A model generated the notes under the pieces. It searched no databases and was not told the origin of the DNA. It saw only the letters and a program-made list of their open reading frames with translations. Positions 23,105 through 33,990 of a stretch of DNA of 64,000 nt are shown here, in pieces. This stretch comes from Kingdonia uniflora (taxonomy: Eukaryota; Streptophyta; Magnoliopsida; Ranunculales; Circaeasteraceae), in NCBI GenBank assembly GCA_014058105.1, contig JACGCM010001659.1:3534001-3598000 (forward strand). The letters are read 5' to 3'. Position numbers and translations under genes: made by a program. Position 1 is the first letter of the stretch; each line of letters starts with the position of its first letter.

Positions 23105-24628
23105 TAGAGCACTCATAATTGTTTGATATGGAAAATAACAAAAAAATACACATCTTTAGATGATGAACAGCCATTTAAATGGGGTCCCGATATATGCCCT
23201 CTGGTGAGTACTTTCTTTGAGTCCGGTTTTATGCCTAAATTTCTTAATTCCACTAACGTTGTGATGATCCCTAAAAATGGGGCCAAGGCGAGTCCCCGGG
23301 ACTTTCGGCCAATTAGTCTCTGTAATGTGATTTATAAGATTATTTCTAAGATTCTTGCCAATCGGCTTAAACCTCTGTTGGATAGTTTTATTTTCCCTTT
23401 TCAAGGTGTTTTTATTAGCAGTCGTCAGATATCAGACAATGTCATGGTTGCTCATGAACTGATACATACTATGAAGCGCAAGCATGGTCGATCTGGACTG
23501 ATGGGCATAAAGCTGGATATGTCTAAGGCCTATGATCGGATTGAGTGGAGCACCCTGATTCGTATGCTGGAGGTTATGGGTTTTAGTCCGCTGTGGTGTC
23601 AATGGATAGAACAGTGTATCTCCACGGTACGCTACTCTATTCTCATTAATGGATCTGCCAATGGGTTGATTACCCCTACGAGGGTTCTCCGCCAGGGGTG
23701 ACCCTTTGTCTCCTTTTCTTTTTATCATCCTGATGAAGGGTCTTTCTTGGGCTTTGGGGGCGAAAGAGGCTGCTAACAATATTCACGGTATTAAAGCCTC
23801 CAAGCGTGCCCCTCCGGTCTCGCATCTTCTCTTCGTTGATGAAAGTTTTTTTTTGTTTTTTTCTTCTGTCGTGCCGATGTTGCGGAGGCCCTCGAGGTTA
23901 AGGCGGTTCTCGATAATTTCTGCGAGGCCACGGGTCAGCAAATTAATCTCGCTAAATCTGGAGTATTTTTTAGTAAGAATCTTCCTCATCGGCATTGTCG
24001 GATGATTGCTCGGCTCCTCAAAGTGAAAATCATGCCTGCCGATGAACGTTATCTGGGGACCAACCTTTTTTTAGTCGGGTTAAAGCCCAGACTTTCCTTC
24101 GGATTGAAGAACGCATCTCAAACCGGTTACAATCCTGGCGAGGGAAATTTCTGTCTCAGGCGGGACGTACGGTCCTCATCAAAGCAGTTACGTCGGCGAT
24201 TCCGTCCTATCAGATGTCCTATTTCGCCCTTCCTAGTTTTACGTGCAAAATATTAATAGGCTCCAACGGGACTTTTGGTGGGGTCAGGGATCTGATGCCC
24301 GTAAACCATTATGTCTCAAAAGTGGAAAGAAGTGTGCCGTCCTAAAAGGGAAGGGGGCTTGGGTATTCGTGAGGCTGGAGCTACCAATAAGGCTCACTTG
24401 TCAAAACTCGTTTGGAGGTTACACAAAAAGCCGGATGAATTATGGGGCCGCATTCTGAAGGCTAAATACTTCCCGGACTGTGATATTCTTCAGGCCAAAG
24501 TTAAGAAAGATTCGTCCTGGACCTGGCGTAGTGTTCAGTCAACTATCTTAACGATCAATAACCACTCTTGCTGGCAAGTGCGAAATGGAAACCAGATTAA
24601 GTTTTGGACGGGCACTTGGATTATACTT

Positions 24629-24677
<49 letters not shown>

Positions 24678-25976
24678 GTAAACCTACCCCTCGGGCAGAG
24701 ACGCTATCTGAGGAATGTCCCTAATGGGTCAGTCATTTCATTGACCCGGTTTCTAGATCCTGGAAAAGGGAAGAACTTCTGGCCTGGTGTGATGATGCTT
24801 TCGGCTGAGATGATATCACATGTTTTCATTCCCCGGGAAGGTAATCAGGATGAACTTAGATGGTGTCTGTCCAAGGACGGTAAATTCTCCATTAAATCCA
24901 CTTACCGCATCTTGCTTTCGGGCGATGATATGGAGTATGTTATGGGACCCCCATCCCTGTTATTGAAAATCTGGCATAATCGGGCGAACCCCAGAGCCCA
25001 GATGTTCGCTTGGAAATGTTTCCAGAATATCGTTCCTTGTAGGGAGAAGATTGCGGCTCGGCTATCTCTTGACGATGTTTCTTGCCCTATGTGTTCGGCC
25101 TTGTTGGAAAGTCTCCACCATTTTCTTCTAGAGTGTGCGTTTACTCGGGCGGTCTGGTACGACATGTCCTTCGGGGCCCTATTCTACACTTTCTCCCTTT
25201 TAAACACTCATAATTAGATTGAGAGGTGGCCGAGGCCACCACAGGATTGGCCGGTTGATCGGGATATCTGGACCTTATTCACTTTCTCTATTTATTGGCT
25301 TATTTGGAAAGCGTGATGTGCCTGGATATTTCAAAACATTGCCCTGGACCCCCTTCGTATTTCTAAACCATTAATAAAATTGTCTGGTTTTTCGTCATGA
25401 ACGCCTTTTAATTAATGTCCCCTGGGAAAGTCGGGCTTACGGGTGCGCCAAGATTAATGTTGATGCCTCCTTTTGCAAAGATAAATGTTTCAATTCTATT
25501 GGCTTGATTATCCGCAGTTCTGACAATATTTTTGGTGCAGCCCGTATTTCCTCACGCAGATTTGCCTCAAGTGAAGAAGGTGAGGCGTTAGCAGTGATGG
25601 AAGGTATTCTCTGGGCAAAGGAGAGAAGAGAAGGATACCGAAAGTGTATATAGAGACGGACGCTGAGGCGATTGCCTCATTTTATAAAACGGGAGGTGCC
25701 ACTATTTCATGGGCGACAAAAGCCATTCTGCAGGATTGTTTAGCCCTCTCTAGTTGTTTTGTAAATTTTTCTATATGTCATGTACCACGTAGTGCTAATT
25801 CAGCAGCACATGTCCTCGCTGCTAGACCTTTGGGGGATAATGCTTGCTGGTCCTGGTATGATTCCCCTCCTGAGTGGCTACAGAGTACTCTTGAGGGCGA
25901 TAATATATCTTTTGTAACACTCTATGCTTATTAATATACGGTTTACCAATAAAAAAATAAAATAAAATAAATAAAA
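23105..25976 (+). mobile_element. 5'-truncated LINE: reverse transcriptase, zf-RVT and RNase H
   Basis: The frame 23,123-23,701 carries the fingers and palm of an L1-type reverse transcriptase: VVMIPKNGAKASPRDFRPIS, a FQGVFISSRQISDN block, and the first catalytic region KLDMSKAYDRIEW. A +1 shift at the RQG-DPLSP junction (23,700) moves it to the frame ending near 24,005, where the YADD-type motif is FVDE, so a catalytic Asp is lost. Thumb sequence follows to 24,600, then a 45-base G run. A zf-RVT domain follows near 24,880-25,200, and an RNase H domain at 25,450-25,930 ends with NSAAHVLAARPLG. An A-rich tail (AATAAAATAAAATAAATAAA) ends it at about 25,976. The endonuclease and ORF1 are absent, as is usual for 5' truncation. 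GC content is higher than in the flanks, and the copy is inactive. Confidence 0.9.
24631..24675 (+). repeat. Poly(G)45 homopolymer inside the LINE
   Basis: 45 consecutive G lie between ATACTTGA and TTGTAAACC, at the linker between the RT thumb and the zf-RVT domain. Read as codons it would encode polyglycine, which is not part of the family. Confidence 0.9.
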
Positions 25977-25977
25977 T

Positions 25978-26360
25978 TGATGAACAATCAAGGATCCTCC
26001 CATCATAAGCTCACCCAGTTACATACTCCAAATTTTATTCTAACTCCTTTTTTGAAACTCTTAATACCCATCATTACTCATCTCCACACCTCACACCCCA
26101 TAGCAAAGGTCTCAATAGCATTCTCAATACTTCATAAACCATCTTTTTTAACTTGTTCAAACCTCTTTAAGCAAAACCTAGAGAACTTCTTCATATCAAG
26201 TCCTTCCTCTCTAGTCTTACACACTTGATGAAATAAATTATTTTCATAATAATAATAAAATTCCATAATTGGTTTTACTCTCTCAGGAAGAGTAAACAAA
26301 GACACATAGACTGGGATGCTTATTCATTCAAGTGATAATCCACGACTTTTTCACGAATAT
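25978..26360 (-). mobile_element. Antisense LINE scrap
   Basis: On the minus strand a SLFTLPERVKPI-like thumb segment and a VCKTREEGLDMKKFSRF block appear, ending in a fragment like the F-W-D-P motif of LINE ORF2. Its start GATGAACAATCAAGGATCCTC matches 19,138-19,157 in the acyltransferase intron. Heavily decayed. Confidence 0.6.
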
Positions 26361-29300
26361 CTCTAGTGGATTTTTTATTACTTAAACGCCAAATGATATG
26401 CAACATTTGCCAAGCTGAGCTAGTTTCTTCCGATACAGAAAAAGAAGAAGATGATCACCATTGGAACTGGAACATTCTCACCAGATGGTAAAGTTTTTTA
26501 GACCGAATACGCTTCAAAAGCCTTCGATAACAGCGGGTTTGTCTTCGTTTAATTTCTCCATTTTTATTTTCCCTTAAGTTATGTGCTCAATTTGGTTGGT
26601 TTTGTTGCAGGACTGTAGTTGGAATCAAATGCAATGATGGGGTTTTTTTGAGTCTGGTTTTTTATTTTATTTTTTATGTTCGTGTGTATCTGATTATGGG
26701 ATTTAGGTGGGGTTTTGATGGTTAGGGTAGCGTCTAAGATGATGTTGCCCGGTTCGAATAGAATTCACGTTGTTCATCATCACTCTGGCATAGTAAGTTT
26801 GATAGTTTCTTTTCCTTGTTTTTGGTTGTTCATGATAGCTATTTACTCTTTTTTTAAGCTCGTTGGGTTATCCATATTGTCGAGTTTCATTAGTTGGTAT
26901 TGTTACTTTTCGATAGATTGCTAAATTGGTTTTTTGTGAACACCGTCCCTTTGTTTGAGGTGACCTATATGGTATACTTTATCTACTAGTAGTTATTTGG
27001 TGTGAACATTTGTAGGAGGACTAAGAATGTAGTAGTTGTTCAAAGAATACCGAGGAAAAATGATCTAGACTGGGTTAAACTAGGTCTCCCAAGTATGACT
27101 AAGTTATGTAACTGTACCTCGATGAGGTGAAGAACGATTGTGTGTAGGAGTAGGAGAGGAGGCAGCGGTTGAAGCAATTATGACAAGCAGTTGTGAGCGT
27201 TTGTTACTGGTTGTTGTAGGCCTTTCTTTAGAAAAGAAGCTAGAAGAGGGTAGGTCATAGAAGAAGGATAGATAACAGAGTGATATGGAGAAGAGAAGAG
27301 GGTATATTTGCATATTTTTCTCTTAACTTCTTGCTCATAAGAATCAACCAACTGATCAACCATGAGTGGGCATCTTCGTGATTATGGTACATGATTTACC
27401 CCTATTACATAAAGGCCGTTATTTGCTCTAGGAAATTACCACTGGATTATGAAGCAACCGTGAGGGTGAGATTGCTTCAGGAACTTTTTAGAAATGGCGA
27501 CTTTCAATAGCTGGAGCATTTTCATGGGCACAGAGGTGAGTCAAACATGCCCTCTGCTTCTTGTCTTTTCTCGAAATGATATTTTATTTATCAAATCATT
27601 ATCTTTCTTCCCATCTCGAATGGTCTCTAGACAACACATTTTGGAAGAAGAAATTATGAATCAAGCTGGGCACACCTCTGTGAGGGGTCTATCTCCATAG
27701 AAGACATTAAGTTGATTATCTTAGTTATTGCCTTATTGGATATGTGCATGCTGAAGGCGTTTAATATAACTGGTTTACATTATCTTAAATGACCATATGA
27801 ATACAAAAGTGACGAGGTTGCAGGTTACCAATTTTACATGTACAGACATAATCACACATTGACCTCATGGATATGTGGCACATACCCTTGCATGCAAGAA
27901 TTGAATTGAACAATGACTTACCTCCATTGGATCTAGACTGAAAGCACAGAGTTGAATTGAAATTTAATAAATTCGTTGATACACTATGCACTCTAGGCCG
28001 TGGGTTGTGTTGCAAAATAGTAGCTGAAGTAGTGGTGTTCACATGCTTCTTCACAAACTCGTAGAAGGCTGGGCAAGTTTTAATCTGCTCCAAGAACCAT
28101 TCTCAGGATAAAAAAATGGTTTGAATGGACCGAACCATGATTGTTGTATATATTATCTTTTGCAGACATATAAACTTCCCTTATGCAGGTCTTCTTTTTT
28201 GATTGGCCTTATTTTCTTTTAAGTGTCAGTGTTTTCTTGTGCTCAACAATTACAGGTCATGGCTGGATTAGCAGCTGATGGAAGACAAATTCTCGCTTGA
28301 ACTAAGTCCAAAGCAATTAACTATGATAGGTTTACATCATAACCAACCTCTAGTAGTATCATTTGCGCTTCTCATGGACACTTCTATGGAAATTTGAAAC
28401 TTGAATGAACTCTAACTATTGTGTCTTTGATCACTGATTTTCTTTATTAATCTCTACTTTTTTTCTTTAGAGAATGCCGTGACTTCTATTTCACTTGAGT
28501 TTTTCTTCCCTGTATTTTTACATGTATGCAGCACGCACGTTCCAGCCTTCTGATTGTTGTCACAAATGCATATACCACTATAACAGTATAACTCAATAGG
28601 GGGGGCTAATTGAGATACATTTCTGTAAATGCATAAAATTGGAAAAGCGGGCGTTCGGAGTATACTTTCCTTGGATTTCAAAATAAATATATTATATCTT
28701 ACATCATTAATTTATTCAGTATGCTGAAAGATACCAAGATCTTAACCCTTCGCTGGATGTATTTGTTAAATTCATCCATAAACCCCTAAAGAGAATCATT
28801 GCATATTGATTTACTTTTTACCTCTATGCAGAACATAAGGGGAACCTATACCCGTGAAGGAACTAGCTGACCGTGTTGCTAGTTATGTTCATTTATGCAC
28901 ACTATATTGGTGGATGAGGTCTGAAATCATTTTATTGTATCCCTCCCTTAGTAGAACATTTTCTTTTTTCTTTTCATTCTTTCTTTTTTTGCTTAGTCCA
29001 ATCCTTTTTTTTTGGTGATATAGATCATTTGGGTGTGGAGTAGTAGTTGGAGGTTACGACAGATATGGGCCACAGCTGTACATGGCCGAACCTTCTGGTG
29101 TTTCCTATGTAAGTTAATAGTTGATACTGTCAGTAAACTCGCTGAAGTGGTTAAGACTGTGCACACAAATGGGGATAGGATGAAAAGACACAAATGTCTA
29201 CACATGAGCGTACACATGGCTCCCAAGACATAGGGGTAGAGGCTACCGACTAGATATGCATTGGGAGAGAATCTTCTCTATCACGATTAGGTCCTTCTCA

Positions 29301-29987
29301 CAAAATATCTTCTCATTGGGATATTTCTAACCCTGTCAAAAAATTACTTCAATTTAATGGTGGAAAGTAACTTTAAAGTCTAACGGTTAACTTGATTTGC
29401 GTATTTTATGTGGGAGTAGTGAACGACGGCGATATTTTGTGAGGATTATCTACTCACAGTTGAAAACATTTTCAAGAATGGATGTCTATTCTTTTATCTC
29501 TAACCCTGTGTATTGAGAGCCGTATATACACTTATGTCTAGACAAATATCTACCAATCTTGTTATGTACGCTCACACACATACACTCACATATTAATCAT
29601 TTTGTTGTTGTATGAATTTAGTGCCCAAACTTGCTACTTATCAAGTAGCAACATATAACTGCAATGCATTAACATTTATACGGTACTTTACCATCTAAGG
29701 AAATATTTTATTTTTGTTATTTTCAAAAGTACTTCGGTGCTGCAATTGGAAAGGGAAGGCTGGCTGCTAAGACGTAAGTGCCAATGGTCTATAGGACTTC
29801 TCTTTTCTATGGTTTTTATTTTATTTTTTATAACTTATGCAGTTTTCTCTTAACAACACCATAAATAAGCAGCCTATATGACTTTCAATAGGTCCTAGGC
29901 GAGTCATTTTTGCAATTAAATATATTACAAGGGTAGGGTTTGGCTGTTTAGGTTGCCGGAACTAATTTACTTAAATTTTGTTCTAGT

Positions 29988-30403
29988 GCAGACCTTAAAT
30001 GCTGCCCGAGCTTAACCATAAAGGTTGAGATCGGCTTGACGGATCCAACCTGCTCGACTTCCAGCCTCGGGTAGTATGCATTGAAAATGGTCTAGCTATC
30101 AAGGATGGGTATATATTGATTGCAGACTCTTGGATTCCTTGGAAATACCAACATATCGTACTAGTGTGGATAAGATTGAAAAGTTGACTAAACCTAGTTT
30201 TTGCGCACCTCAAATGCTGCCTGAGCTAGACAAAATTTCAGATTGAGATTGGCTTGATAGGTTCAGCTTATTCGACTTGTAGCCCTCTATAGTATGCAGT
30301 TAAAATGGTGTATCTACAAAGGATGGGATATATCTAGGTAGTAATTTATTGGATTCGTTGGAAACACCGACTACCTTACCATAGTGTGGATAAGTTTGAA
30401 ATG
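29988..30403. repeat. Diverged tandem duplication, about 200-bp unit, two copies
   Basis: Copy 1 (29,988-30,185) and copy 2 (about 30,207-30,403) share in order: AATGCTGCC-GAGCT, GAGAT-GGCTTGA, TAGTATGCA, AAAATGGT, AAGGATGGG, TTGGATTC-TTGGAAA and AGTGTGGATAAG-TTGAAA. They differ at many sites. Located in the intron between exons 7 and 8 of the PAG1 relic. Confidence 0.75.
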
Positions 30404-30495
30404 GATGGTCAGCGCTGATATTGGTATGAGAGGTTGAAAATCGACTGGCATTTCCTCCTACACCGAGGAGATTTTCAGAAGTACCCATCAACAAA

Positions 30496-30516
30496 GGGGG
30501 GGGGGGGGGGGGGGGG
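30496..30516. repeat. Poly(G)21 homopolymer
   Basis: 21 consecutive G shortly after the duplicated segment, in a PAG1-relic intron. Confidence 0.9.
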
Positions 30517-32377
30517 TACCTCAGTACTTCCGTCTAAGAGAGAAAGGGGTGGGAGATAAGTTTTAGTATAGAAAATGCAGTGGGAGTGTCACTAAAGGGC
30601 TCAAGGTGCAGCGGTTATTGTTTTTATTTTCCACATTTCCTAATCACATTTTTTTTTGTGCTTCTGCAATCTGAGTGGCAAATATTGAAATTCATTTTAC
30701 TTGCTGAGATGTTGAAGATGTTTCTAATATTGTTGATTGATGTTATGCACGGAGAGATTGAAAAGTTGAAGCTATCCTCAATGACCTGCAGGCAAGGGAT
30801 TATTAAAGTTGCCAAGATGTGAGTGTTTCCCATTTTCTTTTGTATCTCTCCCTTCTCTTAGGATGTTTCCCTGTATTGTTTGTTTTATCGCAGAACTACA
30901 CATTTGATCTCGTTAATAGTGATGTAAAAAACTTGCCATTACACATACATAATGATTTATTGAAAATATATTACTAAAATTCAACCAATGTTATTTGTGG
31001 TTTCATTTCATGAGTCATCGGTCTAGATTTCTGACGCTATAATTGTCCCAACAAAATACCTTAGTAAAGAAAATACGAATCTGATTGTGTAGTAATAACT
31101 TTAAAAGATAGGAACTGGTATTAACGAGAATCCTAGTCGCGGAAGCGGAAGCTTGGGAGATAATTGTTAGCCTAATTGAAATTAGGTTGTTAACTCTAAA
31201 AACAAAGAAAATAATTAAACTGGATAATATTAACTTTTACTTCTCTGCAACTACTGAATATCAGAATACTCCACCCTTTCCTTATATCCTAAAACCCTTG
31301 AAATATCTCTCCAAAATAGAAACAATTCTAAATATTAAAAAGTTCTAAAGCATTTCCCAAAGCAAAATAGAGAGGAACCAAAGTGATGTCCCACATCAAT
31401 TATAGAATTTATTTTAGCTAAATAGGGAGTAAGAAAATGTGACATAACATGAAGAAATGCGTGGACCAGTCTAGGCATGCTTCATTAGTTGCTACCTATA
31501 AATTAAAGACTTGTGGTAAATGTTTTATAGAATTGTTACTTCAGTATGAATTTTCATGACCATCATGTGCAATGTTTATAGTTTTGGACCTTGCAATCTA
31601 CACCTGTTTTCTTGCTTACTACCTGTAAAGGTGGTTAAAATATCATATCGTCAAGATATATTGACAGTTGCCAAAATCGGTATATCCACAAAATATCGAT
31701 AATAATTTGCTACTTATTTTAGTATCAGGGAAAAAAAATTGTCGGTATTTTTAATATGTGAATGATATTTTGATCTAAAAAGCCAAATTTGCAAATATTC
31801 AAAATGTCGTTTCAATAGGCTTGCCGTTATATTGATGACATTTTGACAAGAAAAAAGTCAAGAGGGTTATGATGATATTTTGGATATATCAGGGGTAAAT
31901 ATCATATAAATATCATACTGATGGGTGGACCAGTTTTTCGATATTTCGACCTATGTATGGGCGATATTTGGAGATTGTTATCCACGCTTCAATTTTAATG
32001 TCTGTCATGTGTAATGGTTATAGTTTTGCATTTTACAAATTACACCTATTATGTAATTTACTTATTAAAGCTTACATAATGTAGTGTTCTTGAGTTTACA
32101 AATCAAAGTACTACCTGTACTGGACTTTAAGAACCATAAATTCTATCCCCATTTTTATTAATTTGATTCTTGAAAGCACTTATAAAATTTTTTACCCATT
32201 TTTGTTTGGGAGTCACTGTATATCTTTGATATGTCAAATGTACCTATATCGCTCGATATATCAGTATTCACGTATCTTAAACGTACCGGGAATACAATAT
32301 ATTTGATCTATTATTTACAATAAAATTAATTAAATAACCGATTGCCAATCGGCACCAATGTATATATATATATATAT

Positions 32378-32626
32378 ACTAGCGGAAACCTGTGTCACGC
32401 CACAGATCACGTATTTTAAACCCAAAATGGCGTGCCTTCGACACTACCCCTCTTTAGTGGTTTGCCTGTGGCACAACCAAATAATACTTGGTAAAACTAT
32501 AGATATACTAGCGGAAACCTGTGTCACGCCGGATCACGTATTTTAAACAAAATGGCGTGCCTTCAACACTACCCCACTTTAGTGGTGTGCCTGCGGCACA
32601 ACCAAATAATACTTTGGTAAAACTAC
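32378..32626. repeat. Tandem duplication, about 139-bp unit, two copies
   Basis: Both copies start ACTAGCGGAAACCTGTGTCA (32,378 and 32,517) and share ATGGCGTGCCTTC, ACACTACCCC, TTTAGTGGT and GCACAACCAAATAATACTT. The second copy is shortened near its start. A TA dinucleotide run (32,361-32,378) precedes copy 1. Confidence 0.85.
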
Positions 32627-32957
32627 ACGAATTACCGATTTATCGACATAAAAACTAATTTTCTAATTAAATGTATTTATTTAGTATAGAGGTGCCTTAA
32701 TTTTATTTTTTTTCCATTAGATGTGGTTACGACATCATTTATCATTAGGTCTCATTCCTCTCCTTATGATTATGATTTTTTTTAAGGTTTTAACGTCACT
32801 ACAACACCTCATGGAATAAGGATGATCATCCCCGCCTTAAAACTTTTACTTGAGGAACCCATTATTCAGCGTTGTTTTACACATGTACTAACTTTACCTC
32901 TCGGCGTGCTGGAGGTACGACCATCATTATCCCAACACTGGGGACGTTTTCACCTCT

Positions 32958-33962
32958 TGTTGGAATTTTTCAAAACTTATACCTCTTTTGAGCCTTGAAC
33001 CCAAGACCTCTTGGTCATCTATTTTATGTGACTCCTATACTATAGCCTAAAGTTTAGTCCCACATTGTTTATAAACAATAGAGGAACTAAACATATAAGG
33101 TAGTACCCATGTGACATGTGTGTAACATGTGACATAGAGAGAGTGTATAGTTGTGTGAGTGTGTGAGAGGATTTTATACTCTATACACACTTGGACCTCT
33201 CTCAGGCGGCCCGGTAGGCCGGGCCGGCTCGGGCTCGGACTTGGGATTGGGCAATTGGCTCTTCTGGCTCTGGGAGCCTTGGGTCCTTGGGGCTTGGGTA
33301 TCCATAATCTTTTTAATAAAAAGTTCATTGGGCTTGGGCTTGGTTTATTCTTTAAGTCTTGGTCTTCACTTTGTTCTCTCCACCTCTTGAGGAGACCTAA
33401 TCCTCAGGGACACGCCCCACACGTTTGAATAAAGAGAGAGCCGTTGGGCAAACTCAAATATAACACAGTTACAACACAACTCTTCTCTCTCTCTCTCTCT
33501 TGTACGGTTTACCTGTGGTGCATACTTCATTATTACGTAGACTTCCGGGTAACTGAAGTCTACTGTATACGTAGGCTCGTTGTATCCTGGAAAGAGATTA
33601 GACTCGTTACCTTACCCGAGGTAGGTCGAAATACTCTTCAAAGAACCTCTCTCTCTTGTTGGAGGCGCTGTACTTCTTTCCTGAAACTGCTGCTGCGGTA
33701 TTGTTTTGCTACTGCCTGAAACGCTGCGGTGTTACCTGCCTGAAACTGCTGCTGCGGTGTTAACTCCGGTTTGCTACTGCCTGAAACTGCTGCTGCGGTG
33801 TTAACTCCGGTTTGCTACTGCCTGAAACTGCTGCTGCGGAGTTATTACCAATCCAACGAACAACAACTGAGTTACTGCTGCTCTTTATTGTTGCTGAAAA
33901 CGTTCATTAAAGGGAAAGCTATACTTACAGGTTCATAAGACTTAACCTATTTAGATCTTACA
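32958..33962 (+). repeat. 5' LTR of the Copia element (1,005 bp)
   Basis: TG...CA ends. It contains a GGCTCGGGCTCGG GC-rich block near 33,225, a CT run near 33,483-33,500, and a tandem array of the CTGAAACTGCTGCTGCGG unit (33,671-33,845). Confidence 0.95.
33671..33845 (+). repeat. Internal tandem repeat of the LTR (also at 39,236-39,416)
   Basis: Units of about 41 bp, CTGAAACTGCTGCTGCGG plus TGTTAACTCCGGTTTGCTAC, occur about four times with a shortened degenerate first part. It lies near the 3' side of the LTR, probably in the transcribed R/U5 portion. Confidence 0.85.
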
Positions 33963-33990
33963 ATTTTGAAGAGTATTTATTTCCTATAAT
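33963..33990 (+). other. Very short Copia leader, no canonical primer binding site
   Basis: Only 28 bases separate the 5' LTR end from the gag ATG. The segment opens ATTTTGAAGAGTATTTATTT and does not match the usual initiator-Met primer site (TGGTATCAGAGC). Confidence 0.6.

Noticed and set aside
33151..33428. Overlapping LTR ORFs (also 38,716-38,999) as element-encoded extra genes
   Set aside because: They lie wholly within the LTRs, overlap one another in different frames and have simple-sequence composition; duplicated LTR position explains their occurrence twice.
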